DNA of 64,000 nt from assembly GCF_001467945.1 (NCBI RefSeq), contig NZ_LNYQ01000013.1, positions 638,626 through 702,625 of the forward strand, given 5' to 3'. This DNA is from Legionella parisiensis (lineage in GTDB: Bacteria > Pseudomonadota > Gammaproteobacteria > Legionellales > Legionellaceae). Under the pieces are notes generated by a model. The model had not been told where the DNA came from and made no database searches. It saw only the letters and a list, made by a program, of their open reading frames with translations. Shown piece after piece: positions 45,692 to 55,343 of the stretch. The translations under genes were made by a program, and so were the position numbers. Position 1 is the first letter of the stretch. Every line of letters begins with the position of its first letter.

Positions 45692-47209
45692 CTAGTTGCA
45701 GAGACTCTTATAAGTTGCAACCAGACTATTTGGATTAGAAACTGGTAAATCTGTATCAGCGCTCCACATAATGGCGCCTTTGAGTTGCTTATCCTTGATA
45801 AATCTACATACTGCTTTAACTACTTCAGGAGATTGGTAGCCAACAAATTGTTTCTCTGTTGCATTGTAGAGATAAGAACCGGTAATAAACGAGTTGTTCT
45901 TTTCATCCAAGGCATTCACGTGGTAAATCTTATAATTGAGTTGATTTATTAATTTATTTACAGCTTTATAAGGTAAAAGACCATCCTGGATTGAATATTC
46001 AGTAGCGAAATGGCTGGCACCAGACCACGGTTGTTCAAAGCCAGGAAGGGCGGTGTTTTCACCAGATGCCACTCCCGAGAAGCCACGTCCATAGGCAGCT
46101 AAACCCACTTGTAATTTTTCTTTGGGTATTCCGTATGCAAGAACCTGTTCTGTAATGGAGTCTGTTGCATAGTTAATTGCAAACTCATCTTTACGGCTGG
46201 TGTCAGGTTGTTTTAAATAAGCATGAACTGCAGTATAGGGATCACCACTTTGTGACCAGGGACCATGTAAATCGTAGGTCATTAAATTGATGCTGTCTGT
46301 GTAATTTGCAATTTGTTTAAACCAGCCACCATCAACTGATTGATTGATTTTTTCCAAATAATCCTTATTCACGGTAATGGTTACAGATATATATGCATCT
46401 TTTCCCAAAGTGTATCGACTGGCTTTAACTAAATCGAAAAGATGTTTGTAGTCTGCCAAGGTATTTGCACCGGGGGGTAATTGGCCGCCGGTCTGCAGAT
46501 CAATAGGCGGTTCAAAATCATAATCAATTCCCTTTAAGTTTTTAAAATGATTCATCCAGGATTTAAATTGATTTAGGAATTTATCTTGATTGGCAAAAAT
46601 GGCGGCAAAAGTGGCTGTGCTGATTCCTTTATTATCTGGCGTATTCGCTCCGCCAATAGCAATAATACGTTTTGTGGTGTATTTGGGGGAATGGATAAAA
46701 GCACCAAAACTATTGAGTTGCCCCACACCTTTTTGATCTGTGTAATTAAATAACTCCTTTTGACCGGTGTTGCCGTTCATTTGTACGGAAGTGCATGCAC
46801 CTTGATTTGCGGTACAAAACTCAAGGAAATCTTTAGTCTCTGGAGGTAAGGGTGATATCCAGGAACCCTCTAAAGGTAGCTCACCCCAGAGATCAGAAAA
46901 GTGCATTAAACCATCCCAACTGGCAGGAATTTGGTACTGTGCCTGATTGGGATCTTTGCTATTCCATACTTGTAGAAAGCTCCAGGCAATGACATCAGCC
47001 TTATTAAATTGAGCAACCATTTCTGGATTGGAAACATAAGCTAATTGTCCATAAGGCCGACCATTTTTATAAGCGCCATCATATTCATAAGGATTTTGAC
47101 CATACATAGACCAATTGGTGGTATATAAGGTTAACGTTGCATTAGCTACTGCAGGAATAAGAGAAGCAGCAAGCATGGTTGATGGAATAATTTTCTTTAA
47201 AAAATTCAT
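45692..47209 (-). CDS. Second GH18 chitinase-like protein, secreted
   Basis: About 505 residues. The signal peptide is MNFLKKIIPSTMLAASLIPAVANA. The GH18 region runs from residue about 55 to the end, with the catalytic motif GIDYDFEPP (D-x-D-x-E kept, the first D of DxxDxDxE replaced by K in NLKGIDYDFE). The substrate-binding motif is INLMTYDLHGPW (Y-D within MTYD) and the late tryptophan GAIMWSADTD is present. ATG 47209 is chosen over an ATG at 47290 that overlaps the preceding luxR gene. Read together with the LuxR and AmpG-like genes upstream it forms a probable operon. Confidence 0.8.
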   Translation of the reverse strand: MNFLKKIIPSTMLAASLIPAVANATLTLYTTNWSMYGQNPYEYDGAYKNGRPYGQLAYVSNPEMVAQFNKADVIAWSFLQVWNSKDPNQAQYQIPASWDGLMHFSDLWGELPLEGSWISPLPPETKDFLEFCTANQGACTSVQMNGNTGQKELFNYTDQKGVGQLNSFGAFIHSPKYTTKRIIAIGGANTPDNKGISTATFAAIFANQDKFLNQFKSWMNHFKNLKGIDYDFEPPIDLQTGGQLPPGANTLADYKHLFDLVKASRYTLGKDAYISVTITVNKDYLEKINQSVDGGWFKQIANYTDSINLMTYDLHGPWSQSGDPYTAVHAYLKQPDTSRKDEFAINYATDSITEQVLAYGIPKEKLQVGLAAYGRGFSGVASGENTALPGFEQPWSGASHFATEYSIQDGLLPYKAVNKLINQLNYKIYHVNALDEKNNSFITGSYLYNATEKQFVGYQSPEVVKAVCRFIKDKQLKGAIMWSADTDLPVSNPNSLVATYKSLCN

Positions 47210-47286
47210 GATGATTCCCCAATAGACAAGTGGGTAAATTTTAATACTTGTAATCGGTGGGTAACCACTGTCATTTATGACAGGGG

Positions 47287-48027
47287 TCATAGGGTCAGCA
47301 ATTGATATGCTAATGCCTTGGCCAAAGATTGATATTTATTTTTGACACCTAATTTTTTATTGATTTTTTGAATATGAAAATTGATGGTTCGCTCACTGAT
47401 TTCGAGACGTTGTGACATCTCTCTGACAGAGTGTTGTTCTGCAATCAACAATAAGCATTGGATTTCTCGTTGGGTTAAATGAAATGATTCCTGTTCACTG
47501 ACCTGATCTAAAAGATGAGTTTGGATGTAGTGATAATAGTGATGTGCTGCAACAAAAAACTCATATTGAGCACAACTATCTTGTAAATCGCATTGTTGAT
47601 TTTGCATTTGTACTAATAACAAAATTGCAAAATTATTATGCGGACCGTGAATAGGAATTGATAAACCTGACTCTGCGCCAAAGGCTATAGAATCTTTGCG
47701 CATTTTACGTTCTGACTCACTGGTCGCTTGTGCCAATTGCTGCTTTAAATTCCAATAAATCGGCAGATGATTGTTGTAAACAAAATTTAGTGTACTGTCG
47801 ATGTTATGGTATTGTTCAGCAAGGTAATGTTGATGCCAGGATTTAAAATTGGCAGAACACATGTCATATTTTAAGCGATTGGCTGAGTTCGGATGGTAGG
47901 CATAATAAGTAAAGGAAAATGTGGTAACGCCTTTTTTGTTTAAATAACAACTCAAGGCGTGATCACAATCAGTCAGCGAGGAGGCTTGTACTAATTCATT
48001 TTCTAAAGACACGAGGAAATCAATCAT
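47287..48027 (-). CDS. LuxR-type regulator with intact acyl-homoserine-lactone binding residues
   Basis: 246 residues. The N-terminal autoinducer-binding domain keeps all four residues known in TraR (W57, Y61, D70, W85), here W64, Y68, D77 and W92, with exactly the same spacing. The C-terminal LuxR helix-turn-helix (LTQREIQCLLLIAEQHSVREMSQRLEISERTINFHIQKINKKLGV) is complete. No luxI synthase is in the window, so it is a solo in this view. It overlaps the upstream transporter by eight bases and is followed by the chitinase gene, so it may control this group. Confidence 0.85.
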   Translation of the reverse strand: MIDFLVSLENELVQASSLTDCDHALSCYLNKKGVTTFSFTYYAYHPNSANRLKYDMCSANFKSWHQHYLAEQYHNIDSTLNFVYNNHLPIYWNLKQQLAQATSESERKMRKDSIAFGAESGLSIPIHGPHNNFAILLLVQMQNQQCDLQDSCAQYEFFVAAHHYYHYIQTHLLDQVSEQESFHLTQREIQCLLLIAEQHSVREMSQRLEISERTINFHIQKINKKLGVKNKYQSLAKALAYQLLTL

Positions 48028-49243
48028 TTTTATTCATCACTCCGCAGGTTAGAATAACCAGTGCTGTATTTGCTGCAAAAATATAAAGAAAAAAGCCAGA
48101 ATATCCCAATTGTTGTTCTATCAGGCCACTTAATGCGCCAAAAAGTACATATCCTAAAGACATGATGGAAGTACAAATGGTATACATTGACATCGGATAA
48201 CCACTTTTATTGGCAACCGTCAAGAGATATCCCATATAAGTCCCATTAGCTAACCCTACAGAAAATTGATTCAATAAAACAACAAGATAAAGTAGCGGAT
48301 GATTGGTATGAAAAAGGGGGAATAAAAGGTAAAGTAAATGACCTAAAAGCAAGAAGAAGGTCACATTTTTCAGGCATTTTTCCAAGAGGAAATGTCTAAT
48401 AAGCCATCCTGATACAAAAATACCGAGCATCAAGAATATACTTCCAGAAATTCCATATAGTTGTCCTACCTCATATAAATTGAGGCCTAATCCTTCTTTG
48501 TCGAGCAAAAATAAAGGAATAATTTTTTGCATCTGTGCTTCGGAGAAATTGTATAAAAAAATGAAGAATAAGATCGGATAGATCGACGAATTAAAAAGAA
48601 GTGTTTTAAAAACTTGGCGATAATTTGGATTAATTGATTGTTGTTTTGTCTGCCTTTCCGGGATTTTGGTTTTATGATAGAGGGTGAGTAAAAATCCTAT
48701 CATAAACAAGGTGAAAAAAAACACTTGCCATACATTAATTTTATAATGCAAGGCTAAGCTGCCAATAAAAGCCAATATTCCTCCTTTAATGATTAACCGC
48801 CCCATTTGATAAAAGAAGCTTCGGAAAGCGACAAACTTTTTTTGTTCTTCACTATTTAAATTAATTAAATAAATACCATCAGAGGCAATATCATGAAGCG
48901 AGGAAACAAAGGCAAGAGCTGCGAAACTTAAGAAACTAATCATAAGAAAGTTGGGCTGTTCGACACATAATGCCAATATGATAAAAAGCAGGTTTACCGT
49001 TGTTTGAGTATAAAGAGTTAGCTTTTTTCTCGTAGCAAGATTTTCCAGAAAAGGAGCAAATAGAGGCTTAATTGTCCAGGGAAGCATGAAGAGGCTGGTT
49101 AAAAAAGCAGCCTGAGTATTGGTCATTCCATACTGTTGGTACATAATAGTTGCAATCAAAGTGATTACCACATAGGGTATACTTTGAAAAAAATAAAGAC
49201 TGGCTATCCATTGATGATTCTTTGGAGATATTAAGGAAATCAC
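48020..49243 (-). CDS. AmpG-like MFS transporter
   Basis: 407 residues with 12 predicted membrane segments. Blocks like LPWTIKPLFAPFLENL, SLHDIASDGIYL and NQFSVGLANGTYMGYLL are typical of the AmpG/acetyl-CoA or peptide transporter branch of MFS, with AmpG importing muropeptides and related GlcNAc-containing saccharides. The start is GTG 49243. Because luxR and a chitinase follow, import of amino-sugar oligomers is a reasonable but untested guess. Confidence 0.75.
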   Translation of the reverse strand: MISLISPKNHQWIASLYFFQSIPYVVITLIATIMYQQYGMTNTQAAFLTSLFMLPWTIKPLFAPFLENLATRKKLTLYTQTTVNLLFIILALCVEQPNFLMISFLSFAALAFVSSLHDIASDGIYLINLNSEEQKKFVAFRSFFYQMGRLIIKGGILAFIGSLALHYKINVWQVFFFTLFMIGFLLTLYHKTKIPERQTKQQSINPNYRQVFKTLLFNSSIYPILFFIFLYNFSEAQMQKIIPLFLLDKEGLGLNLYEVGQLYGISGSIFLMLGIFVSGWLIRHFLLEKCLKNVTFFLLLGHLLYLLFPLFHTNHPLLYLVVLLNQFSVGLANGTYMGYLLTVANKSGYPMSMYTICTSIMSLGYVLFGALSGLIEQQLGYSGFFLYIFAANTALVILTCGVMNKND

Positions 49244-49321
49244 GGGTTAATTCCACTCTATTGTTGCCCATATTGTAACATAATCGATCAATAATAAAAA
49301 ATACAACTTAGCTCATTGAGA

Positions 49322-50218
49322 CTATGATTGTTGTACGGGCTTTGTGGCAGGTTGATATTCTAATTCAACAAGATCTTCCTGTTCTTCTTCCATCTTAGTA
49401 ATATAGGTATCCAAGGACTGCTGCAGTTCTGCAGGATTTTGCATGGTCATATTTTTTATTCGGTCTGCAATAAGTAACATGTCTTTAGCACAAAGTGTTT
49501 TGATTTTATATCTTAAAAAAATATTCTCATCAATATATGAAACAATTTCTTGCATGTTTGCAGGGATTTTCACTTCAACTATGGGTTTGGCAGAATATAA
49601 TTCAAGATAGATGTTTGCTTTATCCATACTGGGGACGGCAGGATGCATCAATAAAGCCAACTTTTGCAAATGTATTGAAAGATTTGTTTTACATGATTTT
49701 GAATCCATCATCCATGCAGCAAGAGAAAAAGAGTTATCCTCCATTCCATAAGCTACATTTGATTGATAAATGTACCCTAAAACCCCCACGGATGTTTTTT
49801 CACAAGCAAGCATGACATAGGAGTGTCCAGGGATGTCGATACGAACAATTTTGGGCAAGTCTTTTTCTAGTTCTTCACCAAGATACTCGAGGGAGTAAGT
49901 TTCTTTCCCAGAAGAAATCATTTCGTCCCCGGTCATCATTTTACAGAACGTATTTGCAACATCACCACATCCAACCGGTGTAAAAATAGAGTTAGCTATA
50001 GACGTATTGAGTAGTCCATTTTTTTCCATTGCCAAAAGAATTTTGACTGTAGATTCCAAATCGATTCCGCATATAGTCAAATAAAGTCGAGCATCTGCCA
50101 CACTGCTGTAGCGTTTCTTATAAGCAGATAACACGAGCTTGCGAAAAATAGAGTCAAAGTTATCTATGGATGAGACTTCATAATGAGACGAGGTGAAAAA
50201 AGTGGATTTGCTTTGCAT
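49322..50218 (-). CDS. Hypothetical cysteine-protease-like protein, possible effector
   Basis: 298 residues, soluble. A possible papain-like or transglutaminase-like core is suggested by a cysteine in FTPVGCGDVANTF (C84), then GHSYVMLA (H132) and a downstream YQSN. The order Cys then His fits a thiol peptidase, but the fold is not proven. The C-terminus is very acidic (MEEEQEDLVELEYQP) followed by a polar tail, which fits Dot/Icm E-block signals. No clear ribosome site. Flanked by small hypothetical genes. Confidence 0.5.
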   Translation of the reverse strand: MQSKSTFFTSSHYEVSSIDNFDSIFRKLVLSAYKKRYSSVADARLYLTICGIDLESTVKILLAMEKNGLLNTSIANSIFTPVGCGDVANTFCKMMTGDEMISSGKETYSLEYLGEELEKDLPKIVRIDIPGHSYVMLACEKTSVGVLGYIYQSNVAYGMEDNSFSLAAWMMDSKSCKTNLSIHLQKLALLMHPAVPSMDKANIYLELYSAKPIVEVKIPANMQEIVSYIDENIFLRYKIKTLCAKDMLLIADRIKNMTMQNPAELQQSLDTYITKMEEEQEDLVELEYQPATKPVQQS

Positions 50219-50302
50219 GAAAATAGAATAAAATTATATATTGTTATACAATACTGCAACTTTTTGTTATTTGTGGCAAGAATTTAATTAACTAAATAGA
50301 TT

Positions 50303-50623
50303 ATGCGCGAACATTATAAATTTTTTAAAGAAGTGAATACGTTCAAAGTCCATGCTCAAACGCTACTATATCGTCTAAGAAAACAAAGAGATCCTAATTT
50401 AATTAATGCGATACATCTTGTTATTGATGGACAATTCAATAGTTCCTTGCCTGCAGAAATCGCAATCTTAAATGATCTTTTAAATCATCCGGAGCAATTT
50501 ATTAAAAATATAAACCCCGACGCTAAGGAAGAAATTCAATCTGAAATTAAGGAAATGTTGATGAGTTTTGTAACTGAATTCTGTGATGAGGCAATTTGCT
50601 CAAAGGCAGCATTACGCGTTTAA
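50303..50623 (+). CDS. Small hypothetical protein
   Basis: 106 residues, soluble, mostly helical (FKEVNTFKVHAQTLLYRLR, then DAKEEIQSEIKEMLMSF). No signal peptide, domain or strong ribosome site. It is divergent from the previous gene, sharing an AT-rich spacer with a palindromic ttgtataacaat-like centre. Confidence 0.5.
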   Translation: MREHYKFFKEVNTFKVHAQTLLYRLRKQRDPNLINAIHLVIDGQFNSSLPAEIAILNDLLNHPEQFIKNINPDAKEEIQSEIKEMLMSFVTEFCDEAICSKAALRV

Positions 50624-50660
50624 AAAAGTTGTTTCATGAAGGGGGTACTGTTTCTGCTCT

Positions 50661-51236
50661 TTATTGATTATCATCATCTTTTTCGATCCAGCAATCACTT
50701 GGAACTCCAGGCGGTATCGGACGCCTTGGCATGGGTGTCGGATGAAATTTTGCTCCTTGTCCATTCCTGATACTCCGCGTTGCTTCTTTTTCCCGATGGG
50801 TGTTGATAATTCTGCTTAAGGTATCAATGAGAGTTCGTTCTTTAAATAAGAAAAAGAGATCATTATCCTGGACGGATTCATCTGATTCGCATTTGCTAAT
50901 TATGAATAAATTGGCATCATTTTTATCATTGAAGTTTGCGATTGCTCTTTTTTTCAAGGCATTTTGTGTTTTAATCATCGCGTGGAAAGGAAATTGAATA
51001 AGATTAAGGTCTCCATTACCTTCTGCGTATTTTGCATAGGAAACAGAGATATTTTCCCTATTTATTTGGTGTAATAAATCAGAATCATCATACAACCTGA
51101 AAATAATTTTTTGTTTTTCCAAGTCTGCATTTGCTGCTTTTTTCGCAATAAAGATGTGTGTGTCCTTGAATTCGTTAAATTCGGCAATGACTTTTTCTTC
51201 ACCTCGTGCAAATTGTTCAGTAATTTTATATCGCAT
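50661..51236 (-). CDS. Hypothetical protein, possible effector
   Basis: 191 residues, soluble, beta-like N-terminal segment (HIFIAKKAAN, KIIFRLYDDS), with a proline-rich C-terminal part (FHPTPMPRRPIPPGVPSD) and acidic end. No domain recognised. The composition and convergent layout with the small gene at 50303 suggest an accessory locus. No clear ribosome site before ATG 51236. Confidence 0.5.
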   Translation of the reverse strand: MRYKITEQFARGEEKVIAEFNEFKDTHIFIAKKAANADLEKQKIIFRLYDDSDLLHQINRENISVSYAKYAEGNGDLNLIQFPFHAMIKTQNALKKRAIANFNDKNDANLFIISKCESDESVQDNDLFFLFKERTLIDTLSRIINTHREKEATRSIRNGQGAKFHPTPMPRRPIPPGVPSDCWIEKDDDNQ

Positions 51237-51412
51237 AATAAATAAGTTATCAGTAATAAATTTTATAGATAGAAGACAATAAAATTATATCATAAAGTGC
51301 TCAAAATGAGCGATTATCATCTAATCCATCCGGGCATGATTTGTACAAAAAGTGTTCTCAGCAACAACAGAACGATATCAGAAAACTCATACTCTAGAAA
51401 TAATGAGAGTAT

Positions 51413-52915
51413 CTATTGATTTTTTGAAAATATTGCATAACGATAGCAATCTGTATTAGAACAAAACTCTAGACTGATAGTGTAATGGTACCACGAATTG
51501 GATATAAGCTTTTCTCGCAAACATGCATCTGTTGGTTGATAACTTAACTGCCCCTTTTTGTCGAGTGTGGACTGGAGAATAATTACTTCAGGTTTAAATT
51601 TCATCACTTCTTCACATTGCCACTTATATATATCTTTGCGCCAGCTCATTTCTTTATTGTTCAGACAATACGAATCTAAAAAATTCAAATTACTTTGGTA
51701 ACCAATGAGACCAACATCACCCAACGAGACCCAGGATCCTTGGGGTACATAACGATCCAGCCAATCGATAATCTTTTCTCTTAATCTTTCCCCATGCTGG
51801 AGATTGATAGTAAAAGTTCGATACGCTTTTAGACTCATTGCTGGGATGAAGAAAAATGCGATAACTCCAGCAATAATATATAAAGTAAATGTATAAACTT
51901 CATTCCTGTCTGGTAAATATTTGTCAAGAAAATGCATTAATCCCTGTAAGGCAAGAGGAAGAATTAACGCAAAAGCAGGCAGAAATAAACGGTTAAAGTA
52001 TGCTGAAAAGGGCATAGCTTTTATTAAAAGCAGCAAGTAAATAAGTGTTGGCAACCAAAAAAAGTAAGACCGCTTATCTTTTGACTTATAACTCGCCACA
52101 GCAGCAAGTAATAAAAAAGGCCAGGAAAAACGTAAATAGGACCAATCCAATTTATAGGTAAACTCATTACTGAAGCCTTTGCAATAAATAGGATTGGGAA
52201 ATAACTGCCCAAAGTAATGCCACCTCCAGAGAAAATAGGGCAAAAAAATCCCAGCGAATACTAGCCCACTTGAAAAAAGAGGCCAGTAATATGTTTTAGT
52301 AAAGGATGGGCGATCCCAAAGTGCTACTGCATAAAATAGAAAGACGAGTACGGGGGCTTCTGGACGTGTGAATGCAGAAAATGCAAAAAAAAGCCCCGCA
52401 AAAGCCAGGAACAAGGGGTTCGAATGTGTGCGTTTTGCGGGGAAGGGGTTATAACCTATTCCCCGCAATAAAAAAAACAAGGCAAAGCAAATAAATGCTT
52501 GGTAAACTGCTGTCTCCATGCCACTCACAGCCCAGAAAATTTGCCCCCTGTAAATTAATAGCCAAAGACAAGGAATAAATGCGAACCAGGCTGAGCATAA
52601 TAACCTGGATAAACAATATACTGCCCAGGCTGTAAATACCAATCCCAAAAAACCTGCCACTTTTAATAAAAGGATAGGATTTAAATTTACAACCATGCCT
52701 GCTGAAGAAAGAAGAAGAAAACTAAAACTGGAATATCCTTCTACTGGTGGTTCACTAAGATTCCATAGCAATCCATTTCCGTCCACCCAGTGTTTGGCAT
52801 AACGTAGAGGAATATAAACATCATCAATAATAAAATGCCAGGCAGCAAGGGACTGTAAAAGAAGAAAGTAGGTACCAATAAACAGTATAACAAGTATGTA
52901 TAGTTTTTTAGGCAT
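51413..52915 (-). CDS. GT-C-like integral membrane protein (LphB-like)
   Basis: 500 residues with about 11 membrane spans. A large loop after the first helix contains DDVYIPLRYAKHWVDGNG and EPPVEGYSSFSF, the acidic DD and positions typical of membrane glycosyltransferases of the GT-C type that use lipid-linked sugars. It resembles Legionella LphB-type proteins. The C-terminal third is soluble (YVPQGSWVSLGDVGLIGYQ to the end) and faces the periplasm. ATG 52915 is an uncertain start. Role probably in surface glycan assembly. Confidence 0.65.
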   Translation of the reverse strand: MPKKLYILVILFIGTYFLLLQSLAAWHFIIDDVYIPLRYAKHWVDGNGLLWNLSEPPVEGYSSFSFLLLSSAGMVVNLNPILLLKVAGFLGLVFTAWAVYCLSRLLCSAWFAFIPCLWLLIYRGQIFWAVSGMETAVYQAFICFALFFLLRGIGYNPFPAKRTHSNPLFLAFAGLFFAFSAFTRPEAPVLVFLFYAVALWDRPSFTKTYYWPLFSSGLVFAGIFLPYFLWRWHYFGQLFPNPIYCKGFSNEFTYKLDWSYLRFSWPFLLLAAVASYKSKDKRSYFFWLPTLIYLLLLIKAMPFSAYFNRLFLPAFALILPLALQGLMHFLDKYLPDRNEVYTFTLYIIAGVIAFFFIPAMSLKAYRTFTINLQHGERLREKIIDWLDRYVPQGSWVSLGDVGLIGYQSNLNFLDSYCLNNKEMSWRKDIYKWQCEEVMKFKPEVIILQSTLDKKGQLSYQPTDACLREKLISNSWYHYTISLEFCSNTDCYRYAIFSKNQ

Positions 52916-53088
52916 TCATGTTCATCAATCCCGTATTTTAGAAAGTTATCCATAAATCCCATTATTCTATATTTGTATACGGGGATAATTGGCTATTCAA
53001 CAATAGTAGAACAAAAGATACAAAAATCGTATCTTTTTGATGTTTTATTTCTTAAGCTTCGTACACACTCTGCACGATAGAGTAACCC

Positions 53089-55230
53089 TTAAGCTTTTTT
53101 GATTATTTGCACATAACTTTTTCCATCTTCTCCAGAAATAACTCCATGAATTTCAGTTGCAAAACCTGGAAGTTCTGTCCCTATATCGTCCAGCATCAAT
53201 AAGAAATCAAGAATCACCTCGCAGCTATCTGTGATTTGCTCTCCTGGCATAATTAAGGGGATCCCAGGCGGATAGGGCAAGATCACGGCAGCAGAAACTT
53301 CACCTTTAAGCTGCGCCAAAGGAACCAGTTGGGTTTCTTGCCGAATAAGTTTTTGATATGCCTGATGGGGTGTCATGACACTAATTGGAAGTGCATCAAA
53401 AGCATGATACATCATTTGAGGTAAATTATGCTTTTGCATTAACCCGTGGATGGTTTTAGCTAAGGTTTGAATGGATATTTTTTCATAAAAATCTGGATGC
53501 TCCTTATAAAGCTGGGGAAGGATGACTTTAATTGGTGCATTTTCATCATAAAATTGTTTAAACTTATTTAAAGCCGCTAATAAGGCCATGGATTTGGCAC
53601 GGGTAATTCCAGAGCTAAATAAAAACAACATCGAATATGGTCCCGTTTTTTCAACAATGATTCCATGGGATGCAAGAAATTTTTCCACAATCGTTGCGGG
53701 TATACCCCATTTCTCTAATTTATTGTTTTTAATTCCTGGTAAAAGAACGGTCACTTTGACGGGATCCAAAAATAAATGATCTTCATCTACCTGGTGAAAT
53801 CCATGCCATTTCTCATTGGGTTTTAAGGGGAAACAGGACATTTTTTTTTCTGAGGCAGGTTGCCACACATCAAAATACCAATCACAACTTTGCTTTTTTA
53901 AACGTTTTATTTCTGTCCGAAAATCCAAAGCTAATTCAATCGCTTCATTAATTAAGTCATAACCATGATTACCGGCCATCATCGCAGCAGAGACTTCACA
54001 ACTGGAAACAAGAGGATAAAAGGGGGAGGTGCTCATATGCATCATATAATTGGTATTAAGAATATTTTCATCAAAATTACCTTTAACATGGATCATGGAC
54101 GATTGACTGAACGCTGCCAATAATTTATGAGTTGATTGGGTTTCAAAAATCACTTGATCTTTTTGTGGCGTTAAGCTGAGTCCAAATTTTTCAGCGTAAA
54201 TAGGATGGAAATTGGTATATGGAACCCAGGCACTATCAAAATGCAAATGTTTTACTTTGAGTTCATTTTGAAGATTTTCAACTTGATAAAGTATGCCATC
54301 GTAGGTTGAGTTCGTAATGACTGCATAGGTTGGCCAGGCAGTTGCCTGAGGGTGTTCACTAATTTTGTTTTTGATTGCTTTTTCTGTATATTCCGATTTA
54401 GGGATTCCCCCAAGAATTCCATATGTATTTCGCGTAGGTTTTAAATAAATGGGGATTACATCAACCATCATTAAAAATTGTGCGATTGATTTATGACAGT
54501 TACGATCAACAAGTACTGTGTCACCGGAAGTTGCCGAATACATACCTACTATTTTATTCGATGTTGATGTGCCATTGGTTACGATTAGAGAACGATCACT
54601 TTTAAATACATTAGCTATAAATTCCTCTGCTTCGCGTTGAGGTCCTGAGTGCTCAAGTAAACTTCCAAGTTCTTCAATTGACACTGAAAGATCAGCGCTA
54701 AAAATATTTTTACCAAAAAAATCATAAAATGCAGCACTGGTTGGATTTTTTTGAAATGCTGTTCCGCCTAAATGCCCAGGGGTACAAAAAGCATAATTTA
54801 ACTCACGAACATAATGCATGAGTGCTTTGGTAAAAGGAGGCAAAATTGCTTGCAGGTATTTTTCTATAGCAAGCACTATGCGTTTAAAATCATCGTGCGC
54901 TAAATTGGCATCATATTGCAAAAAGTCCAGATTGAGATCAAAGTCATTAAGATTAATGTCAATTGAGGCATGTTTATTCGTCATGGCAAAAACAGGCAAT
55001 AGTTTATTATGATTTGAAAAATGATGTAAATCATCAAATCCAAAATCATCCCAATCATAAAGAATTGTGACAATTCTTGGGTTTAAGCTGCTCACGTCAT
55101 AGGCTTCTTTTAACGAAGTGCATATAGTGAGCCCATAACTATTTTGTGTTAAAAAATCCTCCAGCATACTAATAAAATGCTTTTTGTATTCTTCAATTCC
55201 CTGTGCATAAACAATAAGAATATGATTCAT
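53089..55230 (-). CDS. Inducible lysine decarboxylase family enzyme
   Basis: 713 residues, the length of E. coli LdcI. It has an N-terminal wing domain (about 1-130), a PLP fold with AFCTPGHLGG, TNGTSTSNK, the aspartate HLHFDSAW, and the PLP-lysine motif ETQSTHKLLAAFSQSSMIH, almost identical to LdcI/CadA. Then come WYFDVWQP, DPVKVTVL and the C-terminal YPPGIPLIMPGE. The enzyme makes cadaverine from lysine and consumes protons (acid stress). AAGGA precedes ATG 55230. It is divergent from a hydrolase gene. Lysine versus ornithine specificity is best judged as lysine by sequence, but no symbol is given. Confidence 0.88.
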   Translation of the reverse strand: MNHILIVYAQGIEEYKKHFISMLEDFLTQNSYGLTICTSLKEAYDVSSLNPRIVTILYDWDDFGFDDLHHFSNHNKLLPVFAMTNKHASIDINLNDFDLNLDFLQYDANLAHDDFKRIVLAIEKYLQAILPPFTKALMHYVRELNYAFCTPGHLGGTAFQKNPTSAAFYDFFGKNIFSADLSVSIEELGSLLEHSGPQREAEEFIANVFKSDRSLIVTNGTSTSNKIVGMYSATSGDTVLVDRNCHKSIAQFLMMVDVIPIYLKPTRNTYGILGGIPKSEYTEKAIKNKISEHPQATAWPTYAVITNSTYDGILYQVENLQNELKVKHLHFDSAWVPYTNFHPIYAEKFGLSLTPQKDQVIFETQSTHKLLAAFSQSSMIHVKGNFDENILNTNYMMHMSTSPFYPLVSSCEVSAAMMAGNHGYDLINEAIELALDFRTEIKRLKKQSCDWYFDVWQPASEKKMSCFPLKPNEKWHGFHQVDEDHLFLDPVKVTVLLPGIKNNKLEKWGIPATIVEKFLASHGIIVEKTGPYSMLFLFSSGITRAKSMALLAALNKFKQFYDENAPIKVILPQLYKEHPDFYEKISIQTLAKTIHGLMQKHNLPQMMYHAFDALPISVMTPHQAYQKLIRQETQLVPLAQLKGEVSAAVILPYPPGIPLIMPGEQITDSCEVILDFLLMLDDIGTELPGFATEIHGVISGEDGKSYVQIIKKA

Positions 55231-55343
55231 TGGTTGTCCTTGACCTTATTCATTCTCTAAATGTACTTTAACTTATAAGTTTTAAAATGATATATTTTTT
55301 ATGAATCTTTAAAAACATTTTGAAAAAAATTGATAGGAATAGT

